Origin: Tetmemena sp. SeJ-2015
Lineage: Eukaryota > Ciliophora > Spirotrichea > Sporadotrichida > Oxytrichidae
Assembly: GCA_027382625.1 (NCBI GenBank)
Contig: JAJKFJ010020844.1
Span: forward strand, 1 to 64,000
Reading direction: 5' to 3'
Length of the DNA: 64,000 nucleotides
Under the pieces are notes generated by a model, which was not told the DNA's origin, ran no database searches, and saw only the letters and a program-made list of their open reading frames with translations. Shown here piece by piece: positions 37,654-49,300 of this stretch (the first letter of the stretch is position 1; the number at the start of each line of letters is the position of its first letter). The position numbers and the translations under genes are program-made.

Positions 37654-40449
37654 TCAAGGCAACTTCTTTCTCTTCGCGCCTTTGATGTTTGAAGCCTCTT
37701 CTTGGATGCGTCGCATCATCTGCTGATCTTGATACTTTAAAGTCTAGATATTTCCCGCCGCAGAGCTACTCTATTATAGCAATTTACTGTATTTATAAAT
37801 GTAGAAAATAATTTCTATTGCAACTACTGCTGCTGCTATTGCTATTGTATCTTCATCCTCAGGAACTAAGACTGAGGTTGAACAACTTTCTGAGCGAGCG
37901 ATAGTGGCACGTTATTTATCTTAATCACTGTCGGCTGTTGGGAATTGCTTTGGGGTGTAGACTTCTAAGGGGTCACCTAAACTCTGAATGAAAAGATAGA
38001 GATAGCAATTTCTTTATGATCTTTAGTTTATCTTCTCTGCTGAGCGCTATTGAGCTGCAATCTTTGTGGTCGCTTATTCTCCATCCACATACTTGTGGTC
38101 TATCTTATCATAAATAACTATTTTAAATATCTCTAGAAAGAGGAATTGATCGAGCTGGGCTAAACTGCAGAGGCAGAGGGAGTGAGCTACCTATTAGGGT
38201 GCAGCCAGTTTTTCTCTCCCTTCCCAGTGGAGCTTAAATTCATCTGGGAGTTGTTTCCACTCATCATCAGTTTAGAGTCTGGAGTCTTAGACCTATTTGA
38301 AAATCCTTGCTTGCTATTATTTAAAGAAGAATAATATTAAAGTTTGATATAATTTTAGAAATTTCCCCACAAAGTGTCTAATTAAAACATAGGAGAAGAA
38401 TGATATATATAGTTTAAGAAATTAAGAAATTGACAATAAAACTTCAAATAAATATCGATTATGAAGAACAAAGAAGCATCTATCAGCCTTCTAAAATAAA
38501 TAGAAAAGTATTTTTGTTGTTGTCCAAATTTAAATTCACATTTAATGATATTAAGATTAATGCTTTCAGTTTCAAAGTCTCTCTGTGATGATAAAAGCAA
38601 AAGTTATGTTTTAAATGATAAGGCCTAGCTGACTTAAGAGCTTTTGACTAAAGTTCTAGAGGTATTAACATTCTAAGCTAATAGCTTTTACTGCTCTTTC
38701 TGAAAGGAGTATATGCTTTATCCAATGTGTTTCGGCTTCGGGGATATACTTTCCTTCGGCTATTTGGAGCTCCCACTCGCCACCTTATTCTCTTAAGAAT
38801 TTTCTCTCGTCTTGCTAAATTAACTAGAAGACTTCGGCTTAAACTCATCTATTTGCAATGTCATCCTTCTGTGCTTCTGCTACATCACCTCAAGATTATT
38901 GTTCTAGTTGCCTGTTCCTACACCAGCCCCTGGAATTGCATTAATCCCTACCTTGTTTCCCTTTCCCCTTTATTCTCCTTCGAACATAGTGAGGGCGTCT
39001 CTTCTCAAGATAGTTTGCTTCTTTTCTTCCTCTAGATCGAAGAAGTCTTAGCACTTAGACTCAAAGTCTTCTGCTTCTCCTGAGCGCTTGCTGTGCTTTG
39101 AACCTGAAAAGAGAGGGAATTCAGACTTAGTGGCCCCTCCCACAGTTGCAGTAGCTGAGGGGTTACTCATTAGATTTGGATGGTGAATGCTGAAGCTCTG
39201 ATTTTACTATCCAGTCGAAATTGAGTACTGATGAGAGTTGTTTACTGAGGTATTCAAAAGACAGCAAATAAGATTTAAAGCTAGTTAGAGTATTTTTAGT
39301 TCCCTGAATGAGATGGCTGATATTCTGTGGAGAAAAAGAGTCTTCCAAAGATTTGCGAGAAGTATCTGGCTTGGCCTCACTACGAGGCTAAAGCTAGCTA
39401 CTATAAGCCGCATTATTCTAAGAAGAAGGATTCGCGCCACTGCTACTACCGTCCTATTAAGATTGCTATTTTTTGAACTTGCTATTCACTGAGTTTATAA
39501 TCAAGCCCTCGTTATTATGGAATGTTATTGTTGAAGGAGTCTGATTAGCATCACTCACTTTGTTAGTACTGCTCTCAGATTGCGTGACGTTAGTCATCCC
39601 GCCAGTGTTGCTTCTTTGGTGCGCCTGCCTCTGAGTTAGGGAATGTGGATTGGGCACATTTAGGTTGTTTCCGAACTTTAAATGCAAAAATTGAAAAAAA
39701 TAGCATCCCTAACTGCTCTTGCAAAGGGTCTGTTTATCTCTTGTGCATGTTCAATTGATCAGATCCTTGTTTCATAAACTATGGCTCGAGGCCTACTCCA
39801 AAACTAAATTTAGCTTTCCCATCTCCGCCTGAAACAGTGGGCACTAAGTTTAGATTCTAGTAATTCTAGTTTATAGACTAATGATGTAAAAATGATGTAC
39901 ATAGATTTATAAAGATTTTCTATAGCTTTTAAAGATTGTTCGGATCCTAGTTAAGCGAGCCGAGTCTGCTAAATTAATTAGACTTGCCAGTGTTCTAGCT
40001 GTGATAAGTACTGCTTCTTGAAGAGTTAATCTACTCTGTGGACTAGTGCTTGAAATAAGGAGATGGGTATTCAGACTGGGTTCCTGTTTGCTATGAAACT
40101 AACGGAAAAAATTCTATGAAATTTAATGCTGCTACTGAAGAGAGTATTACAAGAGAGTATTCCCCAAGTACACATTCTTCTATTCCTCAGAGCTTTTCTC
40201 TCCTTCTTAGGAAGCTTCATTCTTAATAAATATTTGAGGGGCAGTGGGATGTCCATCTGGTGCGGGTGGGCTCACCGTAATTTCGTTTTGCAATTTCTGC
40301 ACTGAGATATTGATATGCTTGGGACTGACATCCTTTAATGGCGTTTCTTAGCCCCTACCATCTATAGTGTTCATATTCTCTGCTCCTTAATCTTGATTTA
40401 CTGAGGCCTCTGTTGCTCTTGATTATGTAAGCGGAGTTTGGCAATTCAT
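37654..40449 (-). CDS. Large Gln/Ser-rich disordered protein, unknown
   Basis: From ATG 40447-40449 (MNCQTPLTQSRATEASVNQD) to TGA 37654-37656 on the minus strand. Most of the product is low-complexity, rich in Gln, Ser, Asn and Lys, with a poly-Gln run near 37850 written with CAG, CAA, TAG and TAA mixed. The ending is YQDQQMMRRIQEEASNIKGA followed by a basic tail. No domain recognised; a scaffold or RNA-binding role would be a guess. At least three IESs (pointers TTTCATAG, TGC, AATAG) must be removed, a fourth (AGATA) is likely, and one base break lies near 39170. AT-rich stretches at 38340-38620 probably hide further IESs. Its start overlaps the start of the divergent plus-strand gene. Confidence 0.65.
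37771..37819 (-). other. IES, pointer AATAG
   Basis: CTATT at 37771-37775 and 37815-37819, unit 44 nt. Excision joins the poly-Gln run to SSSAAGNIQTLKYQDQQMM. Confidence 0.8.
38101..38132 (-). other. Candidate IES, pointer AGATA
   Basis: TATCT at 38101-38105 and 38128-38132, unit 27 nt, AT-rich and frame-neutral. Confidence 0.5.
39684..39705 (-). other. IES, pointer TGC
   Basis: GCA at 39684-39686 and 39703-39705, unit 19 nt containing a T7 run on the minus strand. Excision joins QEQLGM to HLKFGNNLNVP. The shortest pointer and the shortest insert accepted. Confidence 0.65.
40091..40121 (-). other. IES, pointer TTTCATAG
   Basis: CTATGAAA at 40091-40098 and 40114-40121, unit 23 nt. Excision shifts the frame to TGTQSEYPSPYFKHQSTEQI and a long open stretch. 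Confidence 0.85.
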
Positions 40450-43400
40450 GAAAAGAAAAAGTATATACATTAAATGGCTTGATAAGGAATTTTCTCTTTC
40501 TCTATTAGAATGAGGAGAAACCATCAGTAGTTACTAAAATTGTTGTTACTAAGCCTAGTTTACGAACTTGGATGGTTGCATATTATTTTATTGCATCACT
40601 ATTCTTGGCTATTGTACAGTAAAGCCCTCATTCTTAACGACAACTCTTGGCCCTTGAATCGTTGAGTATGATCTCTTAAATTAGTTACCTTCATGTTTAA
40701 TTAAAATAGGGAAGAATAAAACAGATATTGTTGGATAGTCTAATAGGAATAAGGAGACCTATGGATTGTGCCTTAATGAATTTATTAGTTCATTTGCTGA
40801 TGCTGTTGTAATGACATATAGTTCATTTATTAACTTCTTTACTCTTGAAGAGTCGGGTTTTGATACATTATCGCTTGGTTTTAGGTTTGTATTTGACTAT
40901 AAGACTACTGATGATACTGTTAATTATGATTAAATTACTATGAAGGGGCTTATAAATGTGAAGTCATTAAATTGCCTGTATTGTATTCTTGATTGTAATT
41001 TTAATTCAAATACTATTACTATTACTGCTATTACTACTACTGCTGCTACTGACTTGGGCTTTTATTCCTAGGAAAGTCATTATAAATCGTCAAATTAGGA
41101 CTGTGATTCATCGTTCTATTTATAAACTTCCGATTTCTTCTTCCTTAGTAGGTTTGTTGCTACTCAAAAGCCTGGTAGTTTTTCTTCTATGTAGAATTCT
41201 TGGTTAGAGCACTTGAATTAAGTGATTTAGAGTTAAGCGGAGAAGTGCTTTACTTTGGTTAATTGTAAGTTCCCTTTCTTACCGCGCTCTATCTGCTTTA
41301 GACCTATGAGTGAATATGCTCAATCTCTGAGGGAATAGTCTTTCCTCGTAGGGGAGAATTATATCATTCACATTACAATTAGCAAATATAGAAACGTTGG
41401 GGGGGGGACGGAGTGCACCTCCCCCCCTTTTTATGGCAAAATCGCCAAAAAATCGTCCATATAGGACGAAATCTGCCAAAAATGCCAAAAAATTAAGAGT
41501 TTTTTGCCTCAAAAATTTCCTTGAGGGTGAAATTTTATGATTTCAAATTTTTCCAAAAATTATCTATTTTTTAGTAATTAAGTCTAATTTTGATGAATAC
41601 TTTCTTGTTTTTTAGGCCTCATCTCCTTTTAATGACTGAGTAAGATTTGAACGTCAATATATTCTTCTTCAAAATAGTGAGCCTAAGAAATGATTATCAA
41701 AAATAGGTGTGACAAGTTCTTCAATTAATTTCCAAGAGGCTTTAATGCTATTGTCAAAATAGTAAATAAAGCATGCTATCTTTTATAAAACAGTATCAAT
41801 GGGCCATTCTCTTTGCTAAAGCCAGAGTAAAAGACCAAATACTGCAATAGATGAAATTATCTTGACTTTAAACTTAACTTGACATATACTTATTAAGTGA
41901 GTAAATATATTCGAGGAAATATATCTCTTAATTGGAGAAGACATCGAATAACTGCAATATTTATAAATACTGAAGGATAGATTTAACTTATAGAGTAAAT
42001 TTACCCTAAATTATTTTAAAACTTTTATTTTAATGGTAAATTTGACTTGAAACATATTTTGAGTCAATTTTTGGAAAAAATTGAAATCATAAAATTTGAC
42101 CCTCAAAGAAATTTCGAAGGCCAAAAACTTTTAATTTTTTGGCATTTTGAGCCGATTTCGGTCCATATGAACCGATTTTTGGGCGATTTTGACCATAAAA
42201 AGGGGGGAGGTGCACTTCCGTCCCCCCCCTAAACGTTAGTTGTAATTGGTCCTCTCTTTATTTTGAAGTTTTTAATTTTCAATCCTGCAGGCTTCTACAA
42301 GGTATCCTTGTTCAGAGTTACTTGCTTTTTATTATTCAAACTATGGTTGAGATGCATACATAAAATAACTTGGGGGGGGGCCTTTCCTCGTCATCCACTT
42401 TTTTCATGAAAATATGAAAAATCACTGTCTAGCCTAAAATTAGGCAAAAACACCAATTTTTTAGTCCTAATTCAATTCCAGAGGGCTTATCACGATCATA
42501 TTCTTTAATTTAGAAAATAGAGCTTATTTTTTTTAGAATCAGTCAGACAAAATTTTGTATTTTTAATACAATCTTATAGAATAATGACTTTATTTTATGG
42601 AATAATAATATATGTTATCAAAATGTAAGATAATAGTTAACTACGAAAAATATAAATGCTACCAAAAAAAAAAATAAATGAGATGAATTTCCTTTAAACA
42701 TGCTAACAGCTATTTAAAAGCGTAGGATTCGATTTTAAATTCTAGAATATTTAGAAAGAATTCTAGAATACATGAAATTTCACATTTAATCATACAATCA
42801 AAGAACAATATGTATTTAATTAAATAAAATGACTTAGATATTTTTTAGATCAGTTTATGCTATTAGGATATAATAAAAGTGAAAAGGACTCGAACACTGT
42901 GATTAGGTGGTTTAGAGTATTTTGAATTATTTTTTACATTAGTCAACTTCAACTTGTGAATGAATTAATTATCCAAGTGATATTGCCACTCCTTTAAAAT
43001 TTAATTTTTTTTATAAATGAATATTTCTTTTGAAGGTTCTAAATGTTTTCTAAATTAAAGAATATGATCGTGATAAGCCCTCTGGAATTGAATTAGGACT
43101 AAAAAATTGGTGTTTTTGGCTAATTTTAGGCTAGACAGTGATTTTTCATATTTTCATGAAAAAAGTGGATGACGAGGAAAGGCCCCCCCCAATAACTTTA
43201 TTCAATGCGCGGCGATAGGAGCTGTATTAGGGCTTACACTTCTCTTTTTCCTCTAATTGGTACTGTTTTTTCCTCCACTCTTAGACCGATTTTCAATTGC
43301 AACTACCATGCGTGAATATGCATTCTCACCAACCACCCTCTTCAAAAGATTAAAGGTCGGATCTTCCATAAATTATCTAGTTAGTGGATGTATAATTTTG

Positions 43401-45300
43401 GTTTTCTTCTAGGCCAGTGGTATTTATTTACTCGATGCTCTTTAATAGACTGAATTCGCCTGTTATAGTCCCCCGTAATTGTTCGTCTAAATATTTACTA
43501 TGTTTGGAGGATCAAGCTTTTCAGCCTCGTTTGGGTAATTTGTTGCATCTGCATATTGATTCTAAGGACTGCTTCCTTGGCTGGTCCTCCTAAACTTAAT
43601 ATTTTTCAAAGTAGGATTTCTAAGGTACTAGAGATCGAGCAGTTAGTTAACATTGCATTTTATCTTAGTCTAGAACATCTTTGGGTAGAATTTAGAATAT
43701 TCATGATTTTCTTAAGGATGGATTGGCATCTATTGATTCTGAGGTTGTTGTTGCTGCTAGACCATTTAAATTGAATTATAGTTCTAAGTTGGGTAATTTT
43801 AGTAGAGTATCTGCTAGGGTTAGAAATAATTAGGATGCTAGTGCTACTAAGTAAGTTGCTAAAATATTCTATATTAAAATAATTAGCATAAAATATGTTC
43901 TATGCTTGTTTTTAAAGACTAAATAAAATCCTTTTCAGAGTTAAAACTAAATTAAGTCTTCAAGCTAATCCTCACAAATTAGGATTACATTGAAATGCAA
44001 TTTTTAAGTTGTCTATGAGAGATATCAAGAGGAGAGTTCTCGTAAATTATTTGATTATTCTAAGGCATCAGATCTGAAGGTTGATTAAACCCATTCTCTT
44101 ACACTCTTTGAGTTTAAAGTTAAGACATGCTACCTCTTGTTGTGATCGGCTAGGAAGTTTGAGCCCTATAACTTGAACTCGGCTATTAAGGGGAAACTTG
44201 CCTGTTTATTTGCTCAGCTTCGAAATTATCCACCATTCCATATTACATTCGCTAATCTGCAATTGTTCTTCTTGTTGAAGGAATTCTAGAACCTGAATTT
44301 CCATATCTATCTGTACTCATTGAATTATTCATCGAGGGCGGCTAAAACAGATGATCATCTTGAGAAACTTCATTTAAAATTAGCGTAAAAATTATAAACA
44401 CACATACATAACATATTTAAGGGGTTTTCGAGCAGACTAGAATTAACTGGATGATTCTGTCTGTATCTTGGAGATCCAGAGAGTCTATTTGTTCCATAAA
44501 TTTGGCTCCCATTTTTATAGTGCTATCTTTTGGTTGCTGCTGTGGATTAAGGAGGATAGTAGCTTCTGTCTGTAGCTTGATTAGGGATATAGTTTTAATT
44601 ATTGATTAATAGATTATTCTATTAATGGAGGATTCCAAGCCTTGTATTTGATTCGAAGGGAACTTGACTGATTTGCTAGGAAGAGGTTCTTAATGTGGGT
44701 GATGCCGCTGTACCCATTTTCTACATTCGCTCCCAATTCATGAACTGATCGTATTAATCCTTGCTTACTAAATAATTTTCTTGAGTTGTTTAGAGGACTC
44801 TGGATTGATTGAGACCTGGCGATCCGAGTTGTATGATCTGAAGTTGCGATAAGCTTGGCTGAATGGATTGATTTTGCTAATAGTTGAGTGTTGAGTTATG
44901 AAAACTTGATACATGAGGACTCGGGAAATTAGAGGGTGTACTTCCACCTTAAGTGATAATCAGAGGTATCGATTATTGATTCATATCTGTTTAGTTAAAA
45001 ACTCTGCTCTAACTCTCAGGCATTTAGCCGTTTCTCATTCCCTCCTAGTTGTAATTAAAATTGCTGTGCTAGCTTGGATTAGGATTCAAATGCATGGATG
45101 TCATGAGCTCATTTTTAGAGAGTGAAGATTGCAAAGTAGGTTTAATTGCTAAGTCCCTGGAGCTTTAATTAATATGACTTGATGCCTGTAAATTGTTAAG
45201 GTATTAAACCTCAGATCCAGATCCCATTGATCTCATCACTTTGTTTAAATTTTGCTATGAGACTATCAATTTAAAATTTAAAGTTCAATTTTTGTAAATC
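40448..45300 (+). CDS. Membrane-protein-like gene interrupted by two inverted-repeat elements; possibly decayed
   Basis: ATG 40448-40450 (MKRKSIYIKWLDKEFSLSLL), then a hydrophobic segment WMVAYYFIASLFLAIV near 40570. A long Ser/Thr/Asn-rich part (to 41390) reads into the left element. With both elements excised the frame stays open through NWSSLYFEVFNFQSC and IQCAAIGAVLGLTLLFFL. Beyond 43200 two frames alternate and need single-base corrections; a good block is FLKDGLASIDSEVVVAARPF. From 44430 to 45180 one frame is coherent but contains seven TGA codons, several where Trp would fit. No family recognised. Either a germline pseudogene, an IES-rich gene read incompletely, or an error-prone stretch. 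The 3' end is unknown. Confidence 0.4.
41392..41398. repeat. Target duplication AAACGTT, left copy
   Basis: Matches 42231-42237. It probably acts as the pointer if element 1 is excised as an IES. Confidence 0.8.
41399..42230. mobile_element. Inverted-repeat element 1 (832 bp), transposon-derived IES candidate
   Basis: Flanked by 7-bp direct repeats AAACGTT (41392-41398 and 42231-42237). The ends are inverted repeats of roughly 170 bp (about 41399-41570 and 42056-42230) with scattered mismatches, each beginning with a run of G (G9 at left, C8T at right) and a second C/G run 20 bp in. The interior has no coding frame. Excision between the AAACGTT copies removes 839 nt and joins SKYRNV to SCNWSSLYFEV in one open frame. 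It resembles a non-autonomous MITE; superfamily unknown. Confidence 0.85.
42364..42371. repeat. Target duplication AATAACTT, left copy
   Basis: Matches 43191-43198 exactly, immediately outside the inverted repeats of element 2. Confidence 0.85.
42372..43190. mobile_element. Inverted-repeat element 2 (819 bp), transposon-derived IES candidate
   Basis: Flanked by 8-bp direct repeats AATAACTT (42364-42371 and 43191-43198). Terminal inverted repeats of about 145 bp (42372-42517 and 43046-43190) are almost identical, starting with G9 then CCTTTCC. The interior is AT-rich with no gene. Its sequence outside the G-run is unrelated to element 1. Excision removes 827 nt and joins MHTQNN to FIQCAAIGAVLG in frame. 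An 8-bp duplication would fit hAT- or Mutator-type insertion, but no transposase is present. Confidence 0.88.
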
Positions 45301-46308
45301 CTATCCTAGTTGGATTAGGTGGCCTCAAGTTGTTACGCTCCACCTATTGTGCGACCTGGTCTTGGCTTTGAATCCCGGACACTGCCATCTGCATCGGCTG
45401 ATACTATATCTGTGCTCCATGCGTTAATCTTCGGCTTTTGAGTGGCGAATTTTCACCAAGTAGTTCGTTCCCTTGAAACATCCTATTTTGAAAAGAATTC
45501 TTCTCCTCCTCCATTTCTGTTTAATTGCAACTCATATCCATTTGAGAGGATTAGTCGTAGTTTTAATGGCTTTATTCTGGAATTTTAAAGAGAATGGGCT
45601 GAGTGTGTGTCATTTACCTGCCCAAAGGAGGTGGTATGTTCATCTCATATGGTTACTATATATATCTACTTCCATCTCCATGCATTTAAAAACTCTAAAA
45701 CAAGACAAAAGATGATTATATTCCATATTTTTATCTATTTAATTGGCGAAGGTTCAACTGTCAACTAATTAGGTTTTAGATTATTATAGTTCGTGGGAGT
45801 GTGAAGAGACATTGCATCTGAATATAAAGTCTACAATTTGATCATTAAATTCAAATAATAAATAAAATATAGCTGAGAATTAAATATATAATTAATTTAA
45901 TAAATTTAAAATCCGTGGCAGTTGAAGTGTGAGATATTGGGTTTAATTTATTACCATTAGATTAAAAATATAATTCTAAGCTACTTTCATCCTTAAACTT
46001 CTTTCGTAGGAGCGTTGAGAGACCTGGATAAGTTTTTAAGCTTGGCTAATTTCTTGGGCGGAGTTTGTGGCATCAAAATCTCTTCGTAGGTACTTCCTAA
46101 CGTAATGGCAGAAGAACAAATTACTCTTCTAATTTATTGAACTATATAACAACCCCCATTTTGAGCTACTTATCTCGCAATTTAATGGCTAAAATTTTAA
46201 AACACTTCATTTATTATTTTAAGTTAATTCCCATTTTCATTTAATTTTTAACAATATTTAAGAAAAACCCTCAGATAACAGCCCTATTCATAATTACAAG
46301 TCCAAACG
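45301..46308. other. Stretch without a supported gene
   Basis: Open frames exist (for example 45473-45715, plus) but none has recognisable protein features; 45720-46300 is strongly AT-rich. It may contain the 3' end of the preceding gene and of the kinase gene. Confidence 0.4.
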
Positions 46309-49300
46309 TCATTTAGATGTTGAATAATCTCCAAAAGATCCCTTAATTATTGTATAGATATGTGATAAGTCAATTATAATAAAAATCTTTTTGATTAAAC
46401 TACTAAAATAAAATGGATTCTTTCCAACTGTTTAATAAATTTAACTTACATCGTTCCTATTTAAGGGGAGATATATTTTTGTGTCAAAGTTTTGGCCTGA
46501 GTATCTCAATTTATCTTTCTTAGTATCTTAAATCTGCAAATACTCAGGTTCATTAAATTTACTAGCATAGTGTGCAAAATTCAAATTTTATAATCGGTTG
46601 AAGGTTGTTTATGATTGGACGTTCACCTCTGATCGATCCTCAAATAATTTATCGCTTTAAATATAACAAGACAAAAATAATTCTCTGGGGTAGTAGGTGT
46701 TCTTTGATTGAAAGAATGAATGATTTGAACTGTCTTGATATGGATTTGTGATAGTAATATTCACCGTATTATAATGCTCCTAGTTGTCCACTATCTCTTC
46801 CATTTCTTCCCTCTGATTGTACTTATTTAAATTTCTCATTCAAATTAAATATCCACACACACACTCACAATTGATACTAACTAATTTAACTTTGTTGTCT
46901 TCGGTTCAATGATGGTGTAGTTATGTTAGAGCGATGGTATCTAGCTGTATTGATGGCTGCTGCTATCATAATTATTCCTTTGAAAATCTATCTTGTCTAG
47001 TGGCATTAAATCATCTAAACACCAAATCACTAATAAATCCAAACTTACTTTCTCTATGCCTTCCTCCTTCATAAAAAATTCAATTTAAAACTATGGAAAA
47101 TTTTTAATCATAGAAGCTAAGCTGATCTTAATTGTAATCACCTTTAGGAGGTTGTAATGACTTAAGTGATGCTTAGAATTAAGTAACTTGGAGCCTACTT
47201 ATATGATTGACAGGAGTAATATCGCCATGATTATGATGGTGATGATGGTGTGTATTAACGGGTGTGGCTGGCAAGTTTTGGACACTTTATTGGAGTACAG
47301 GATTCTTTAGTGTATGTTGCTTCTCTTTAATTTTTGGGATGTCAAAAAATAATCGACATTAAGAAAATTGATACATTACAATTAATTATAGTCGTTCTGC
47401 TTGCTCATAATCTTGATGGCTTCTGTTCTACCTTACTTCTTGAGCATGAGTCGGTAGATGGCTGTGTTGTTATTGTATTTATTCGTTAGGAGGTCCCTGC
47501 GCACCATTTCTTTATCTATGAAGTACTTCTAATCTAATTGGTCCAGCACTTTCTCATTTATCTCTAGATCCTTAGAGTTGAAGATTCCATCTTTAGGCTT
47601 AGTGATAGGGTCCTATTTAAAGAAACGAGAGTTCTTTATCCCCTCAAAACTTTACAAAGTATTTGCAAAGATAGTAAGTAGAAAGTGTTTATATATAGTG
47701 ATTGAATTCTATTTGAATATATTTTTGCTAAACCTATTCTAATGTCTGCTCGCACCAACATTTACCTAAATTTGAAAGTAAACCAAAGAATATGTTCTTC
47801 TTACTCGATAAGTTCTTTTGCATCCTAGTTTTAGATGATATTGCTATTGTACCTGATAACTTTGATTCTCTTCTGAACTTGGGTTTCATTCTTCGCATTG
47901 AAAGGGAGCTACAAAATGATTATACACTCTCAAAATTGAATACTGTGCCATTATAAAAGATACAAGTAATCTTTATAACAAAAATGGATTTGTTTTTGTA
48001 ATAGTGAGCATTTGATATAGAATGACTCCGACTGCCCATATATCGACGGCCACTGGATCATAATCAGTAAACTCGCCTGCAAATAGTTCAGGTGCGGCAT
48101 ATTGCTAGCTTCCACACTTTGACTGTAGCGTTTTCCTCTCCTTGTATCTATTACTTAATCCAAAGTCTATGATCTTAATGTTATCAATTTATTTAAAGCA
48201 GTTTAAATATATCACTCATTTTTATTTAAAAGTTATCATCTAATCCAATGAGAATATTTTGAGGCTTCATATCTCTATGTGCATATCCCATCTTGTGGAT
48301 GTACTCTAGTCCATAAATTATCTGCTGAAAGTAGTTGCTGACAGTCCTCTCATTCAACTTATTTTTGCTTCGAACAATTTGAAAAAGGTTTCTCTGGCAG
48401 TATTCCATAATCTAAACAATATAAACTAAGCAAGAAGAAGTTGTAAAAATAATAGGAATGAGCGCATTGGGATAATAAATAATCATGAAAGAAGCTATGG
48501 TAGAAATTATTTGTTTGTCTTACTAAGCAGCAGTTGTCATTTCTCTCAATAATCTAAAAAAGAGAGATGGTGAGGAAGTAAAATTTAAGTTACATCATAG
48601 AGCTCTATCACATTTGGATGCTTAAAAAAGTCTTTAAAATGACTATTAAATTATAGCTTAAGTTTTTTGCTGATTTCAATTTCTCTTTAGAGTCTCTGAT
48701 ACTCGTCAATCTTTCTGAGTTTAGTCTTGCTGAGGATTTTTATCGCTACCTATGATTTAATCGTTAGCATGGCAACATTTGATCATCGAAAGTGAGTAAT
48801 AGCGAGTAAACATATTGAAGAAGATATTTAATAGTCAAGAGAGAGTCTTTTAAATTCTAGAATATTAATATGTATCATCATCGCCTTATAATTGCATACT
48901 CTCGCCCTTTGTTGAAATTAGTATGCAACAAAAATGAAGAAGGCCATCCTTGAAATAAAAAAATTTGTTTAGCTTACTCTTAGGGGATTGCATAAATAAT
49001 CACACTTACATTTTCTTGAGTTTAAGTATGCAAGGCGAAGTAAACATCTCCAAATCCTCCCGTTCCTAGTTTTGATTCTAATAAAAGCAATCAACTCACC
49101 GCATCTTAAACTTACTAATCTAGTAGTATCCATCCAGATCTAAGTTCAAATGCTTCGGACTAACGTCTCTTATTTAGTTAAAGTTAAAAGAAAATATTGT
49201 TTTAAAAGGCCTCCTGCCACAGAGGACCCAAAAAACACTTCCCGCCTAACTGAAGAAGAAATAGACTTTCTCTAATCTTGGGGGACTCACGAGCCAATAA

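Noticed and set aside
40138..40161. 11-bp repeat AAGAGAGTATT separated by 2 bp, as a possible tiny IES
   Set aside because: The gene reads through both copies in frame and removing 13 nt would break it.
41279..41512. Minus-strand open frame of 77 codons in element 1
   Set aside because: It lies across the inverted repeat, its mirror appears in the right arm, and it has no protein-like features.
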